From: DASQUK01 sp035697145 | GTDB taxonomy: Bacteria; Actinomycetota; Acidimicrobiia; Acidimicrobiales; VFJN01 | Assembly (NCBI GenBank): GCA_035697145.1 | Contig: DASSDL010000141.1 | Location: forward strand, 1-64,000 | Length of the DNA: 64,000 nt | Reading direction: 5' to 3' | Shown: piece by piece, positions 50,711 through 59,404 of the stretch | Position numbering within the stretch: the stretch's first letter is position 1 | Layout: every line of letters begins with the position of its first letter | Translations under genes and position numbers: made by a program | Notes under the pieces: generated by a model | What the model was told of the DNA's origin: nothing | Databases searched by the model: none | Seen by the model: only the letters and a program-made list of their open reading frames with translations

Positions 50711-53700
50711 TCAGCTGAGGATGGCGGCGGGGCCCAGCGCCTCCCGGAGCTGGCCGACGAGGCCGTTGCTGGCGTCCACGTTCCACCGTTCGGGTAGCCG
50801 AACGACCCGCTCCTCTCCGAGCTGGAGGAAGACCGGTGACTCGCCGGGATGATCGGCGAGGACCCGCTTGAGGTGCGCCACCTTGGCCTCGGACAACAGC
50901 TGGGGCGGAACGCGGAGCCGCAGCGGCTCGACCTGGCCGGTGGCCACCTCGACCACGTCGATCGACTGGGCGATGAGCTTGGGGGCGTCGTCGCGGGTGT
51001 CGACCCGGCCCCGCACGATGACGACCGCATCGTCGGCCAGCTTGTGCCCGTGCTCGGTCATCGTGCGGGGGAAGACCATCACCTCGGCCGCGGCCCGCAG
51101 GTCCTCGAGGGTGAACACCGCCATGAGATCGCCCCGGCGGGTCCACTTGCGCTGCAGCGCGGTCACCACGCCGCCCACGGCCTTGAGCTCTCCATCGTCG
51201 AGGTCGGCCAGCTCGTCGAGCGAACAGTCGGCCCTGCGGGTAAGGACAGCCTCGGCGCCCAGCAGGGGGTGATCGCTCACGTAGAGCCCCAGCATCTCCT
51301 TCTCGAACGCCAATCGGTCGCGCTTGTCGAACTCGAGGTCGGGGATGGCCGTGCGCTCGAAGTCGCCGAAGCCGCCGGCACCGGCATCGTCGGCGTCGCC
51401 GAACAACGTCATGATCCCCATGTCGCGCTCGCGACGCCGGGCAAGGGTGTGGTCGACGATCTGCTCGAACACCGTTAGGAGGCCCCTGCGCTTGTGGCCG
51501 ACGCTGTCGAAGGCCCCCGCCTTGATCAGCGACTCGATTGTGCGCTTGTTGAGCACGGAAGGGTCGACCCGCCGGCAGAAGTCGTAGAAGTCGGCGTACG
51601 GCCCGTTGGCCTCGCGCTCGGCGACGATGTGGCCCACGAGCCCCTCGCCGACGTTGCGCACCGCCGATAGGCCGAAGATGATGACGCGCTTCTCGCTCCC
51701 CCGCCCGCTCGGGGGCGCATTCTGGGCCCCACCGTCGCGCTCCGCCACCACCGGAACGAAGTCCGACGCCGAGCGGTTGATGTCCGGCACCTCGACCGCG
51801 ATGCCCATGGCTCGGCACTCGGCGAGGTAGATGGCCGCCTTCTCGAGGCTGGCCTTGACGCTGGTGAGCAACGCGGCCAGGTACTCGGCCGGGAAATTGG
51901 CCTTGAGGTAAGCCGTCTGGTAGGCGACGAACCCATACCCATATGCGTGCGCCTTGGGGAACGCATAATCGGCAAAAGGCTCGATGATGTCGAACCACGC
52001 TTTGCCCAGCCCGGCCCCATAGCCGGTGCGGTCGCACGCTTCAATGAACTTTTCGCGCTCGGCCGCCATGATCTCGCGGCGTTTCTTGCCGGCTGCCTTC
52101 CGCAGATTGTCAGCCTCGGCGAGAGAGTATCCGGCGAATCGCTGTGCGATCCGCATAACTCCCTCCTGATAGATGCATAGACCGTATGTGTCACCCAACA
52201 CTTCGGCGGCGTCGGGGTGCAGATATTCGACCGGCTTGCGGCCATTCTTGCGGTCGGCGTAGTCGTTGTGCATGTTCGCGGCCATGGGGCCCGGGCGGTA
52301 GAGCGCCACCAGCGCGGCCACGTCCTCGAACGTCGTCGGTTGCAGCGACCGCATGAGCGCCCGCATCGGCCCGCCCTCCAGCTGGAACACGCCCACGGAG
52401 TCGCCCCGCTGTAGCAGCTCGTACGTGGGGTCGTCGTCGAGGGGCACGCGGTCGATGTCCAGCTCGACGCCCCGGGTGTGGCGGATCACCTCGACGGTGT
52501 CGGAGATCACGTCGAGGTTGCGCAGCCCCAGGAAGTCCATCTTGAGCAGGCCCAGCTCCTCGACGCCGTGCATCTCGTACTGCGTGACGATCGGGGCGTC
52601 CTCGAGCGATTGGCCGTTCTCGGGCTTGCGCTGGATAGGCAGGTACTCGGTGAGCGGCTCCTTGGTGATCACCACGGCGGCGGCGTGGATCCCGTCCTGG
52701 CGGCGCTGGCCCTCGAGGCCCTTGGCCACGTCGACCACCTGCCGGACGTCGGGATCGTCCTCGTACATCTGTCGCAACTCGGCCGCCATCTTGTAGCCGT
52801 CCTCGAAGCGCGGGTCGGGATCGAGGCACGCGTACAGGGGCGTGTCCCGGCCCATGATCAACGGCGGCATGGCCTTGGCCACCCGGTCGCCGACGGCGTA
52901 GGGCTGGCCCAGCACCCGGGCGGCGTCGCGCACGGCCGCCCGGGCCTTGATGGTGGAGAAGGTGACGATCTGGGCGACGTGGTCGCGGCCGTAGCGCTCG
53001 GCGGCGTAGCGGATCATCTCGTCCCGGAAGCGGGAGTCGAAGTCCATGTCGATGTCGGGCATGGAGATGCGCGACGGGTTGAGGAAGCGCTCGAACAGGA
53101 GGTCGTAGCGGATGGGATCGAGGTCGGTGATGCGCAGGCAGTACGCCACCGCGCAACCGGCGGCGCTCCCCCGCCCCGGGCCCACCCGGATGCCGTTGCG
53201 CCGAGCGTGGGCGATGAGGTCCCAGACGATGAGGAAGTACGAGCTGAAGCCCATGTCGGCGATGACCTGCAGCTCGTACGCCAGCCGCTCCACCATGTTG
53301 TCGGGCAGCGGATCGCCCCAGCGCTGCTTGGCCCCCTCGAACGTGAGGTGGCGCAGGTAGTCGCCGTCGCTGGCGAACTCATCGGGCAGGGGGAAGGTGG
53401 GCAGCTGCGGCTTGCCGAAGGCGATCTCGACGTCGGCCCGATCGGCGATCCACAGCGTGTTCTCGCACGCTTCGGGGACCTCGCGGAACAGCGACCGCAT
53501 CTCGGCGGCGGACTTCAGGTAGTGCTGGTCGCCGTGGAACTTGAACCGGTTGGGGTCGCTCATCAGGGAACCGGTCTGCACGCACAGCAGCGCGTCGTGG
53601 GCCACCGCGTCGTGCTGGTGGACGTAGTGGCTGTCGTTGGTGGCCAGCAGCGGCGCCCCGATGCGCCGGGCGATCTCGACCAGCTGAGGGTTGGTCTTGT

Positions 53701-54298
53701 GCTGCTCGGCGATGCCGTGGTCCTGCAGCTCGACGAACAGGTTGTCCTTGCCGAAGATGTCCTGCAGCCGTGCCGCCTTGGCCGTGGCGCCCTCGATGTC
53801 GCCCTGGAGCATCGACTGGAGCACGTGCCCGCCCAGGCATCCGGTGGTGGCGATCAGGCCGCCGGCGTGGTCGGCCAGCGTCTCCCAGTCGAGGCGAGGC
53901 TTGTAGAAGTACCCCTCGAGGAAGGCGCGGCTGGCGAGCTGGATCAGGTTGCGGTAGCCCTCGTTGGTCTCTGCCAGCAGCGTCAGGTGGTAGTAGAGCT
54001 TCTTGCCGCCGTCGGTGTCGCCGCCGGTGTCGTCGACCCGTCCCCGCCGCGCCGGGCGTTCGAACCGGGACTCGTGGGCCATGTAGGCCTCGGTGCCCAG
54101 GACGGGCTTGATCCCCTGCTTCCGGCACTCCTTGTAGAAGTCGAGGATGCCGTACATGTTGCCGTGGTCGGTGATGCCGAGGGCCGGCTGGCCGTCGGCG
54201 ACGGCGGCGCCCACGACCTCGCCGATACGGGCAGCCCCGTCGAGCATCGAGTACTCGGTGTGGACGTGGAGGTGGGTGAAGCTTCCTCGAGGATGCAC
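50711..54298 (-). CDS. dnaE: DNA polymerase III alpha subunit
   Basis: 1195 residues; the replicative (DnaE1-type) polymerase. The PHP domain with metal ligands is complete (FTHLHVHTEYSMLDGAARIG, LGITDHGNMYGILDFYKECR). The polymerase core has GRGSAAGCAVAYCLRITDLD and the catalytic PSRISMPDIDMDFDSRFRDE, with GLEGQRRQDGIHAAAVVITK. The C-terminal half has the HhH region (VRNVGEGLVGHIVAEREANG) and an OB fold (VGGVVTALQRKWTRRGDLMA). GTG start at 54296-54298. A pair of DnaA-box-like sites lies 50-75 bases upstream. Part of the gene (about 51900-52200) has more AT-rich codons than the rest. Confidence 0.97.
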   Translation of the reverse strand: MHPRGSFTHLHVHTEYSMLDGAARIGEVVGAAVADGQPALGITDHGNMYGILDFYKECRKQGIKPVLGTEAYMAHESRFERPARRGRVDDTGGDTDGGKKLYYHLTLLAETNEGYRNLIQLASRAFLEGYFYKPRLDWETLADHAGGLIATTGCLGGHVLQSMLQGDIEGATAKAARLQDIFGKDNLFVELQDHGIAEQHKTNPQLVEIARRIGAPLLATNDSHYVHQHDAVAHDALLCVQTGSLMSDPNRFKFHGDQHYLKSAAEMRSLFREVPEACENTLWIADRADVEIAFGKPQLPTFPLPDEFASDGDYLRHLTFEGAKQRWGDPLPDNMVERLAYELQVIADMGFSSYFLIVWDLIAHARRNGIRVGPGRGSAAGCAVAYCLRITDLDPIRYDLLFERFLNPSRISMPDIDMDFDSRFRDEMIRYAAERYGRDHVAQIVTFSTIKARAAVRDAARVLGQPYAVGDRVAKAMPPLIMGRDTPLYACLDPDPRFEDGYKMAAELRQMYEDDPDVRQVVDVAKGLEGQRRQDGIHAAAVVITKEPLTEYLPIQRKPENGQSLEDAPIVTQYEMHGVEELGLLKMDFLGLRNLDVISDTVEVIRHTRGVELDIDRVPLDDDPTYELLQRGDSVGVFQLEGGPMRALMRSLQPTTFEDVAALVALYRPGPMAANMHNDYADRKNGRKPVEYLHPDAAEVLGDTYGLCIYQEGVMRIAQRFAGYSLAEADNLRKAAGKKRREIMAAEREKFIEACDRTGYGAGLGKAWFDIIEPFADYAFPKAHAYGYGFVAYQTAYLKANFPAEYLAALLTSVKASLEKAAIYLAECRAMGIAVEVPDINRSASDFVPVVAERDGGAQNAPPSGRGSEKRVIIFGLSAVRNVGEGLVGHIVAEREANGPYADFYDFCRRVDPSVLNKRTIESLIKAGAFDSVGHKRRGLLTVFEQIVDHTLARRRERDMGIMTLFGDADDAGAGGFGDFERTAIPDLEFDKRDRLAFEKEMLGLYVSDHPLLGAEAVLTRRADCSLDELADLDDGELKAVGGVVTALQRKWTRRGDLMAVFTLEDLRAAAEVMVFPRTMTEHGHKLADDAVVIVRGRVDTRDDAPKLIAQSIDVVEVATGQVEPLRLRVPPQLLSEAKVAHLKRVLADHPGESPVFLQLGEERVVRLPERWNVDASNGLVGQLREALGPAAILS

Positions 54299-54349
54299 CC
54301 CGGCCGACTCCCTCCGTCGCGAACCTGCTCGATCAGTTCACCGGCGTGG

Positions 54350-54373
54350 TCGTCCACAGGGGCCTGTGGACAA
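54350..54373. promoter_or_regulatory. inverted pair of DnaA-box-like sites upstream of dnaE
   Basis: GTCCACAGG (54352-54360) and CCTGTGGAC (54363-54371) form a 9-bp inverted repeat with a 2-base centre. Read on the minus strand, the right half is TTGTCCACA (54365-54373), the preferred actinobacterial DnaA box. The left half is TCGTCCACA (54350-54358), one base off. They lie about 50-75 bases before the dnaE start, suggesting replication-linked control. Binding is inferred, not shown. Confidence 0.55.
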
Positions 54374-54457
54374 ATGACACCCGTGTGATTCGTCGAGCGT
54401 AGCGCGCCGGACGGGCGGCCCGGGACCGTTCCGCGCCGAGCCGTGCGCCCTGGAGGA

Positions 54458-55879
54458 TCAGTAGGCCAGGACGCCGGACGAGGACCCGGCGCCAGCCGGA
54501 TCACCCCGGACCGCGAGCGCGTCCCAGATCGCGCCCAGCGCCCGATCGTCGTCGGGGGACGTGAGCGAGGCGCTCTCCAGCTCGGGGAGCGGCAGGCCGC
54601 GGCTGCGGAGGTAGCCGCCGATCCCCATGCGCAGGCGCCGCTCCAGCACCTGGGCGCCGGCGCGATCGATGTCGGGGAGCACGACCGCGAACCAGTGCTG
54701 GGTCTGGTCCGGTACGTGGACCAGGTGGTCGATCACCCCACCCGCCACGAACTGGTGACCCAGCTCCCGCAGGAGCGTGACCTGGCGCCGGTACGGCAGC
54801 AGTGCGAAGGGCTCGTCGGGCACCTGGACCAGGACCAGGGAGAACGGGCTCCCGGTGCGCTCGCAGTACGCCTTCTCGGCGGCGATGCGGTCGCACAGGA
54901 AGCGTGCGGTCCACAACCGGGTCTCCGGATCGATCGGCGGGGTCGGCGCCGACGGAGCCGCGGGTGCCGCGTGCCGGGGCGGCGAGGCGGGCCGCACCGG
55001 CGGCGGCACGGCGTCGTACCACGCCCCCGGCTGCCCGCGGGCGCCATCCGGATCGGCGACCGCGGGGGTCCCCCCAGGATCGGACCAGGGCGCCGGCGAT
55101 GGGGCGGGCGGGGCCCAGTCGCTGGGGTCCGCCTCCCCCCGAACAGCCCGGCTCCCGTACGGATCGGACCAGGGTGGGGGAGACACGGTGGGCGGGTCCG
55201 GCGGCCAGCCACTCGAGGCCAGCGGGCGTGCGGGCGGCTCCGATGGCCAGCCGGGATCCGACCCGAGTGACCCCAGGGGATCGGCCCATTCCGAGCCGGT
55301 CGCGCCCACCTCGGCCGGCACCGGCGCGGGCTCCGACCACGCGGGCGAGTCGGCGTAGGTCGACCCGGCGTAGTCGGGATCGTCGGCCGGCCTCGCGACC
55401 CACACCGACGTCGGCTGGCCGGCGGCGAACGCGTCGTCCCCGGGGCGGTCCCGCTTGGAGAAGGCGCGGCCCCGCGCCACGAGCGGCGAGTCGTCCCATT
55501 CGTTGCCCTGCGACAGGCGGTCGGCCAACGGCTGGGCCCGGAGTCCCACCTCGGCCGCCACCGCGTACGCGGCCGCCCGCGTCACGGCCAGCAGCCCCAC
55601 GCTCGACACCCCGGCGGCGTCCACGTCGGCGGAGCGGAGGGCCAGGTACACGATCGTGGCGGCGGCGGCAGCCAGCAATCCCGCGCTACGTCCCACGACG
55701 AGTCCCGCCGCGAACACCGGGACGAACAGCAGGGTGGCCACGACCTCGACGCGATCGACGTCGGCGGCCACCAGTCCGACCGCGACGATCGCCACCACCA
55801 CAGCAACGGCGAGCATCAACAGTGCCCGAGCCCCGTGCTCGCGCAAGCGGCCCAAGCGCGCGTTTCCCGGCATCCCCAT
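54458..55879 (-). CDS. membrane protein with degenerate GGDEF-like domain
   Basis: 473 residues. Three or four N-terminal membrane segments (ALLMLAVAVVVAIVAVGLVA, VEVVATLLFVPVFAAGLVVG, SAGLLAAAAATIVYLALRSA). A ~200-residue Pro/Ser/Trp/Asp-rich linker has repeated WSDP/WADP-type units. The C-terminal domain starts IDPETRLWTARFLCDRIAAE, KAYCERTGSPFSLVLVQVPD, the pattern of a diguanylate cyclase, but has no GG(D/E)EF at the active site. So it is probably a sensor/binding version. ATG start; TAGGCT (reverse strand, 55887-55892) is seven bases upstream. Confidence 0.65.
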   Translation of the reverse strand: MGMPGNARLGRLREHGARALLMLAVAVVVAIVAVGLVAADVDRVEVVATLLFVPVFAAGLVVGRSAGLLAAAAATIVYLALRSADVDAAGVSSVGLLAVTRAAAYAVAAEVGLRAQPLADRLSQGNEWDDSPLVARGRAFSKRDRPGDDAFAAGQPTSVWVARPADDPDYAGSTYADSPAWSEPAPVPAEVGATGSEWADPLGSLGSDPGWPSEPPARPLASSGWPPDPPTVSPPPWSDPYGSRAVRGEADPSDWAPPAPSPAPWSDPGGTPAVADPDGARGQPGAWYDAVPPPVRPASPPRHAAPAAPSAPTPPIDPETRLWTARFLCDRIAAEKAYCERTGSPFSLVLVQVPDEPFALLPYRRQVTLLRELGHQFVAGGVIDHLVHVPDQTQHWFAVVLPDIDRAGAQVLERRLRMGIGGYLRSRGLPLPELESASLTSPDDDRALGAIWDALAVRGDPAGAGSSSGVLAY

Positions 55880-55980
55880 CAGCGCCAGCCTACGTGCCCT
55901 CTGACCTGGAAGAGAGGCACACTACCCAGGGAAGAGGGCCCCACACGTTCGGTGACCCATGGCGGGACCCCGACACGCCC

Positions 55981-56544
55981 CTAGAGATACGTTCCCGGGC
56001 GGGTTTCCGCTTCGACGTTGGGCTGCGGTGCACCCGGAGGAAGCCGGCGGCGCATCTCGTCGAGCTGCTGGCGGGCCGCCATCTGCTGGGCGAAGAGCGT
56101 GGCCTGGATGCCGTGGAACAGTCCCTCCAGCCAGCCCACGAGCTGGGCCTTGGCGACCCGCAGCTCGGCTTCGCTGGGGGTCGCCGTGTCGGCGAAGGGG
56201 TGCGCCAGGCGGCCCAGCTCGTCGCGCAGATCGGGCGACAGGGCCCCCGACAGCTCCGAGATCGACGTCTCGTAGATCTCCCGCAGCCGGTCGCGGCTCT
56301 GCTCGTCGAGCTCGGACTGGCGGACCTCTTCCAGCAGGAGCTTGATCATCGACCCGATCCGCATCACCTTGGCCGGCTGCTCGACGGCCTCGTTGGGTTG
56401 ATCCCGCGCCTCGCCGGGCGGCACCACCTCCGGGTGCTCGACCGGACCGGCGACCGAGCCCCCGACGGCGCTCCCGTCGGTCGAACCCGGTGGCGGCTGA
56501 CCAGGCCCGGGCTGGCTGGCGTTCTGATCGTCGGTGAACGACAT
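55981..56544 (-). CDS. bpa: bacterial proteasome activator
   Basis: 187 residues. A disordered Pro/Gly/Ala N-terminus leads into a helical core: VEQPAKVMRIGSMIKLLLEE, VRQSELDEQSRDRLREIYET, SISELSGALSPDLRDELGRL, ELRVAKAQLVGWLEGLFHGI, QATLFAQQMAARQQLDEMRR. It ends in GTYL, corresponding to the GQYL tail by which Bpa docks into the 20S proteasome in mycobacteria. The ring-forming, ATP-independent activator lets the proteasome degrade unfolded proteins. Start chosen at ATG 56542-56544 (MSFTDDQN), with AGGATGG upstream; an ATG three codons earlier is possible. Confidence 0.93.
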   Translation of the reverse strand: MSFTDDQNASQPGPGQPPPGSTDGSAVGGSVAGPVEHPEVVPPGEARDQPNEAVEQPAKVMRIGSMIKLLLEEVRQSELDEQSRDRLREIYETSISELSGALSPDLRDELGRLAHPFADTATPSEAELRVAKAQLVGWLEGLFHGIQATLFAQQMAARQQLDEMRRRLPPGAPQPNVEAETRPGTYL

Positions 56545-56603
56545 GCGGGCCATCCTGCCACGGTCGCCCGCGTATCCCGCGCGCCGGGAGGAATCCCTCG
56601 TGA

Positions 56604-57704
56604 TCAACGCCGGGCGGCCAGGAGGGGGACCAGCATCTCGGCCGACGTCAGCGACCCGTGGCGGCCGATCAGCTCGTAGGGGCCGACGTCCTGGGGGTCG
56701 TGGAAGGCCGCGCGGGTCCGCGCCACCAGGGCCACGTCCCCCAGCCGGGACCGGGCCGCCTCGGTGACCACCGGGCCCAGCCAGCCCGCCGCCACCATCT
56801 CGTCCCGCGTGACCACCCAGGCGTCATCGCCGTGGTGCTCGGCGGCTGCCTCCCACAGGGCGCCGGCCCGGCCCGGCCGCGCGTGCAGCCAGCGGAAGCG
56901 CGCCTCCCCTGACTGCATCGAGCACTGTCCCAACACCGGCGCCGCCAGCTCCACGACGTCGTCGCCGGTCTCGACCTGGCCGTGATCGGCGATGACCACC
57001 AGGGCCGCGCCCGCCGGCAGGCGGGAGACGATCCGGTCGACGACCTGGTCGATCCAGGCCAGCTCGGCGTCGTAGTACTCCCCCAGGCCGTACTCGTGGG
57101 CCACCTTGTCCAGGCCGTCGTAATAGGAGTAGACGAACGGCTCGCCACGGGCCAGGAGGCTCTCGACCTCGGTCACCATGGTCGCCATCGTGCGGTAGCC
57201 CCAGAACCGGGCGGGCTCGAGATGGGCGCCGGTGAACCCCGAGCGGCGGTACTCGGCCCGCGTCACCACCGGGGGGCGCTGGCCTAGGAACGGGGCCGTC
57301 GTCTGCATCTTGGCGGGCGGCAGGCTGTGGTGGGCGTCGCCGGCGGCGGTCGCCCAGCGCAGCACGTTGAGGACCTCGCCATGGACCGCCATGCGGTAGC
57401 CGACGATGCCGTGCTCCCCGGGCGGCAGGCCGGTGGTGATCGACGTGAGCGCGGACGCCGTCGTCGACGGCGCCACCGTGGTGATCGGTCCTCCCTCCAT
57501 GGCCGACAGCGTGGGCGCCAGGGGGCGCCGGGCCGTGAGCTGCTCCCACCCCATGCCGTCGAGCACGAATAGCACGACCTGGCGCGCGTCGACGACGATC
57601 CCCGGAAGCCAGCGCGGCGCGTCGTCGGGGGGTCCCAGGAGCGCAGGCACGACGTTCGTGACGCAGGCCCCGCCGTAGTCAGGTAGTAGGGGTTCTTGGA
57701 CCAC
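56604..57704 (-). CDS. alkaline-phosphatase-fold phosphodiesterase-like protein
   Basis: 366 residues. VVLFVLDGMGWEQLTARRPL (first metal aspartate), GPITTVAPSTTASALTSITT (nucleophile threonine region), GLPPGEHGIVGYRM, FVYSYYDGLDKVAHEYGLGE (Asp and His ligands), ALVVIADHGQVETGDDVVEL (Asp-His). These are the ordered metal ligands of type I phosphodiesterase/nucleotide pyrophosphatases. No signal peptide is visible, and the substrate is unknown. GTG start with GGAAAGG upstream. Divergent from the Rrf2 gene. Confidence 0.88.
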   Translation of the reverse strand: MVQEPLLPDYGGACVTNVVPALLGPPDDAPRWLPGIVVDARQVVLFVLDGMGWEQLTARRPLAPTLSAMEGGPITTVAPSTTASALTSITTGLPPGEHGIVGYRMAVHGEVLNVLRWATAAGDAHHSLPPAKMQTTAPFLGQRPPVVTRAEYRRSGFTGAHLEPARFWGYRTMATMVTEVESLLARGEPFVYSYYDGLDKVAHEYGLGEYYDAELAWIDQVVDRIVSRLPAGAALVVIADHGQVETGDDVVELAAPVLGQCSMQSGEARFRWLHARPGRAGALWEAAAEHHGDDAWVVTRDEMVAAGWLGPVVTEAARSRLGDVALVARTRAAFHDPQDVGPYELIGRHGSLTSAEMLVPLLAARR

Positions 57705-57825
57705 GCCTGTGCCTTTCCGGGATCCACCGTACCCAGCCCGGCGCCGAGCGGGCAGTGGCGTTCGGGCGTCGCCTCCGGGTTCGCACTGCGCCCCGTACAG
57801 TCCAGCCCGACCCCGGCCGCCACCC

Positions 57826-57849
57826 CTAGTGGACCCTCGCGCCCACTAG
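57826..57849. repeat. palindromic element, copy 2
   Basis: CTAGTGG (57826-57832) and CCACTAG (57843-57849) are perfect inverted arms around ACCCTCGCGC. The 21 bases 57829-57849 are identical to 19644-19664. It ends 25 bases before the -10 (TACGCT, 57875-57880) of the Rrf2 regulator, a typical operator position, and lies in the 182-base divergent gap. Confidence 0.75.
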
Positions 57850-57886
57850 CGGCGCCGGTCTGCGACCGACTCGTTACGCTCGCGGC

Positions 57887-58339
57887 ATGAAGGTGTCGAC
57901 CCGCGGTGACTACGCCAGCCGGGCACTGCTGTCGCTGTCGCTGCACGCGGCCGAGGCGGGCCCGACCTCGGTCCGCGACATCGCCGAGCGCACCGGGCTG
58001 CCGCAGCCTTACCTCGAGCAGATCCTCCTGGCGCTCAAGGGGGCGGGGCTGGTCCGGTCGAAGCGGGGGGTCGGCGGCGGCTACGTGCTGGCGCGGGAGC
58101 CCGCCACGATCACGCTGGGCGACATCGTGAGTGCGGTCGACGGCCCCATCACCGTGGGCGATTTCGGCGAGCCCCACCAGAACGGCGCCTGTGATCACGA
58201 GGGCCAGTGCGTGCTGCTGGCGATCTGGGGGGTGCTGGGCGAGCACATGCGCCGCCACCTCGACGAGCTGACGCTTGCCGACATCGCCAGGATGGCCCGC
58301 GGCGAGCGCGATTGGCCCGTGGTCGAGCCCGTCGATTGA
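57887..58339 (+). CDS. Rrf2-family transcriptional regulator
   Basis: 150 residues. MKVSTRGDYASRALLSLSLH, the winged helix VRDIAERTGLPQPYLEQILL, ALKGAGLVRSKRGVGGGYVL, AREPATITLGDIVSAVDGPI, then GACDHEGQCVLLAIWGVLGE. Only two cysteines (C-x5-C) are present in the usual Fe-S loop, so cluster binding would need another ligand. ATG start; TACGCT (57875-57880) ends six bases earlier (leaderless). The palindromic element is directly upstream. Target genes are not evident. Confidence 0.9.
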   Translation: MKVSTRGDYASRALLSLSLHAAEAGPTSVRDIAERTGLPQPYLEQILLALKGAGLVRSKRGVGGGYVLAREPATITLGDIVSAVDGPITVGDFGEPHQNGACDHEGQCVLLAIWGVLGEHMRRHLDELTLADIARMARGERDWPVVEPVD

Positions 58340-58413
58340 CGGAAGGGTCGCACCCACCGGCTACCGCAAGCGCCGAAATCCGCAACGTCCGAACGCCGAA
58401 ACGGTGAGGGCCG

Positions 58414-59349
58414 TCAGCGCAGGCCGGCCAGCACCGCGGCCAGGTCGGCCGGCAGCGGGGAGTCGAACGCCAGGGGCTCGCCGGTGACGGGGTGCTCCAG
58501 GGCCAGGTGCTCGGCGTGCAGCCACGGCCTCGGCGACGGCAGCGACGCGCGGCGACCGCCGTAGCGGGTGTCCCCGACGACGGGGTGGCCGATCGACGCC
58601 ATGTGGACCCGGATCTGATGTGTCCGCCCGGTCTCGAGCTTGCAGCGCAGCTCGGTGACGGCCACCGGGTCCGTGAAGCCGCGGACCACCTCGTAGCGGG
58701 TGCGGGCGTCCTTGCCGGTCAGCGTCACCGCCATGCGGGTGCGATCACGGGCGCTGCGCCCGATGGGTGCGTCGACCATCCCGGTCGGCGAGTCGACCGC
58801 ACCCCAGACCAGGGCCCGGTAGCGCCGCTCGACCCCGCGGGCTGCCAGCATCGCCACCAGCGCCTCGTAGGCGGGCTGGGAGCGGGCGACCAGCAGCAGC
58901 CCCGACGTGCCCTTGTCGAGGCGGTGGACGATGCCCGGCCGATCGGGCTCACCCACGGCGCGGATCTCGGGGTAGCGGGCGAGCAACCCGTGGACCAGGG
59001 TTCCCGAGTGCTGGCCGGCCCCGGGATGCACCACCAGGCCCGCGGGTTTGTCGACGACGAGCAGGTCGGGGTCCTCGTACACCAGCGGCACGTCGACGGT
59101 GGGATCGGGGGCCAAGACCTCCTCGGCGGACCGATCGGCGGTGGCCACCTCGAGCTCATCGCCCTCCGCAACCCGATGCGAGCGGGTGGTGACCGCCCGC
59201 CCCCCGATCGTCACGTCCCCGGCATCGACCAGCGCCGCGGCGTCGGACCGGCTGCAGCCGGCGATCATGGCGACCACCCGGTCGAGCCGCTGGCCGTCGA
59301 GCGCCCGCGGCACGACCGCTACGAGGGTCGATTCCTCCGGTCGCCCCAT
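58414..59349 (-). CDS. rluD: RluA-family 23S rRNA pseudouridine synthase (RluD-like)
   Basis: 311 residues. The N-terminal S4 domain is QRLDRVVAMIAGCSRSDAAA, LVDAGDVTIGGRAVTTRSHR. The catalytic domain is PLVYEDPDLLVVDKPAGLVV, HPGAGQHSGTLVHGLLARYP, IVHRLDKGTSGLLLVARSQP (catalytic Asp), LVWGAVDSPTGMVDAPIGRS, TELRCKLETGRTHQIRVHMA and SIGHPVVGDTRYGG. The symbol is by family resemblance; specificity (RluA, C or D) cannot be told. 55 bases after lspA on the same strand. Confidence 0.9.
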   Translation of the reverse strand: MGRPEESTLVAVVPRALDGQRLDRVVAMIAGCSRSDAAALVDAGDVTIGGRAVTTRSHRVAEGDELEVATADRSAEEVLAPDPTVDVPLVYEDPDLLVVDKPAGLVVHPGAGQHSGTLVHGLLARYPEIRAVGEPDRPGIVHRLDKGTSGLLLVARSQPAYEALVAMLAARGVERRYRALVWGAVDSPTGMVDAPIGRSARDRTRMAVTLTGKDARTRYEVVRGFTDPVAVTELRCKLETGRTHQIRVHMASIGHPVVGDTRYGGRRASLPSPRPWLHAEHLALEHPVTGEPLAFDSPLPADLAAVLAGLR

Positions 59350-59404
59350 TGCCCGTCAGCCTCCGTCCCCCGTGGCGTCCGTGATCCGCGGCATCGACCC
59401 TCGC

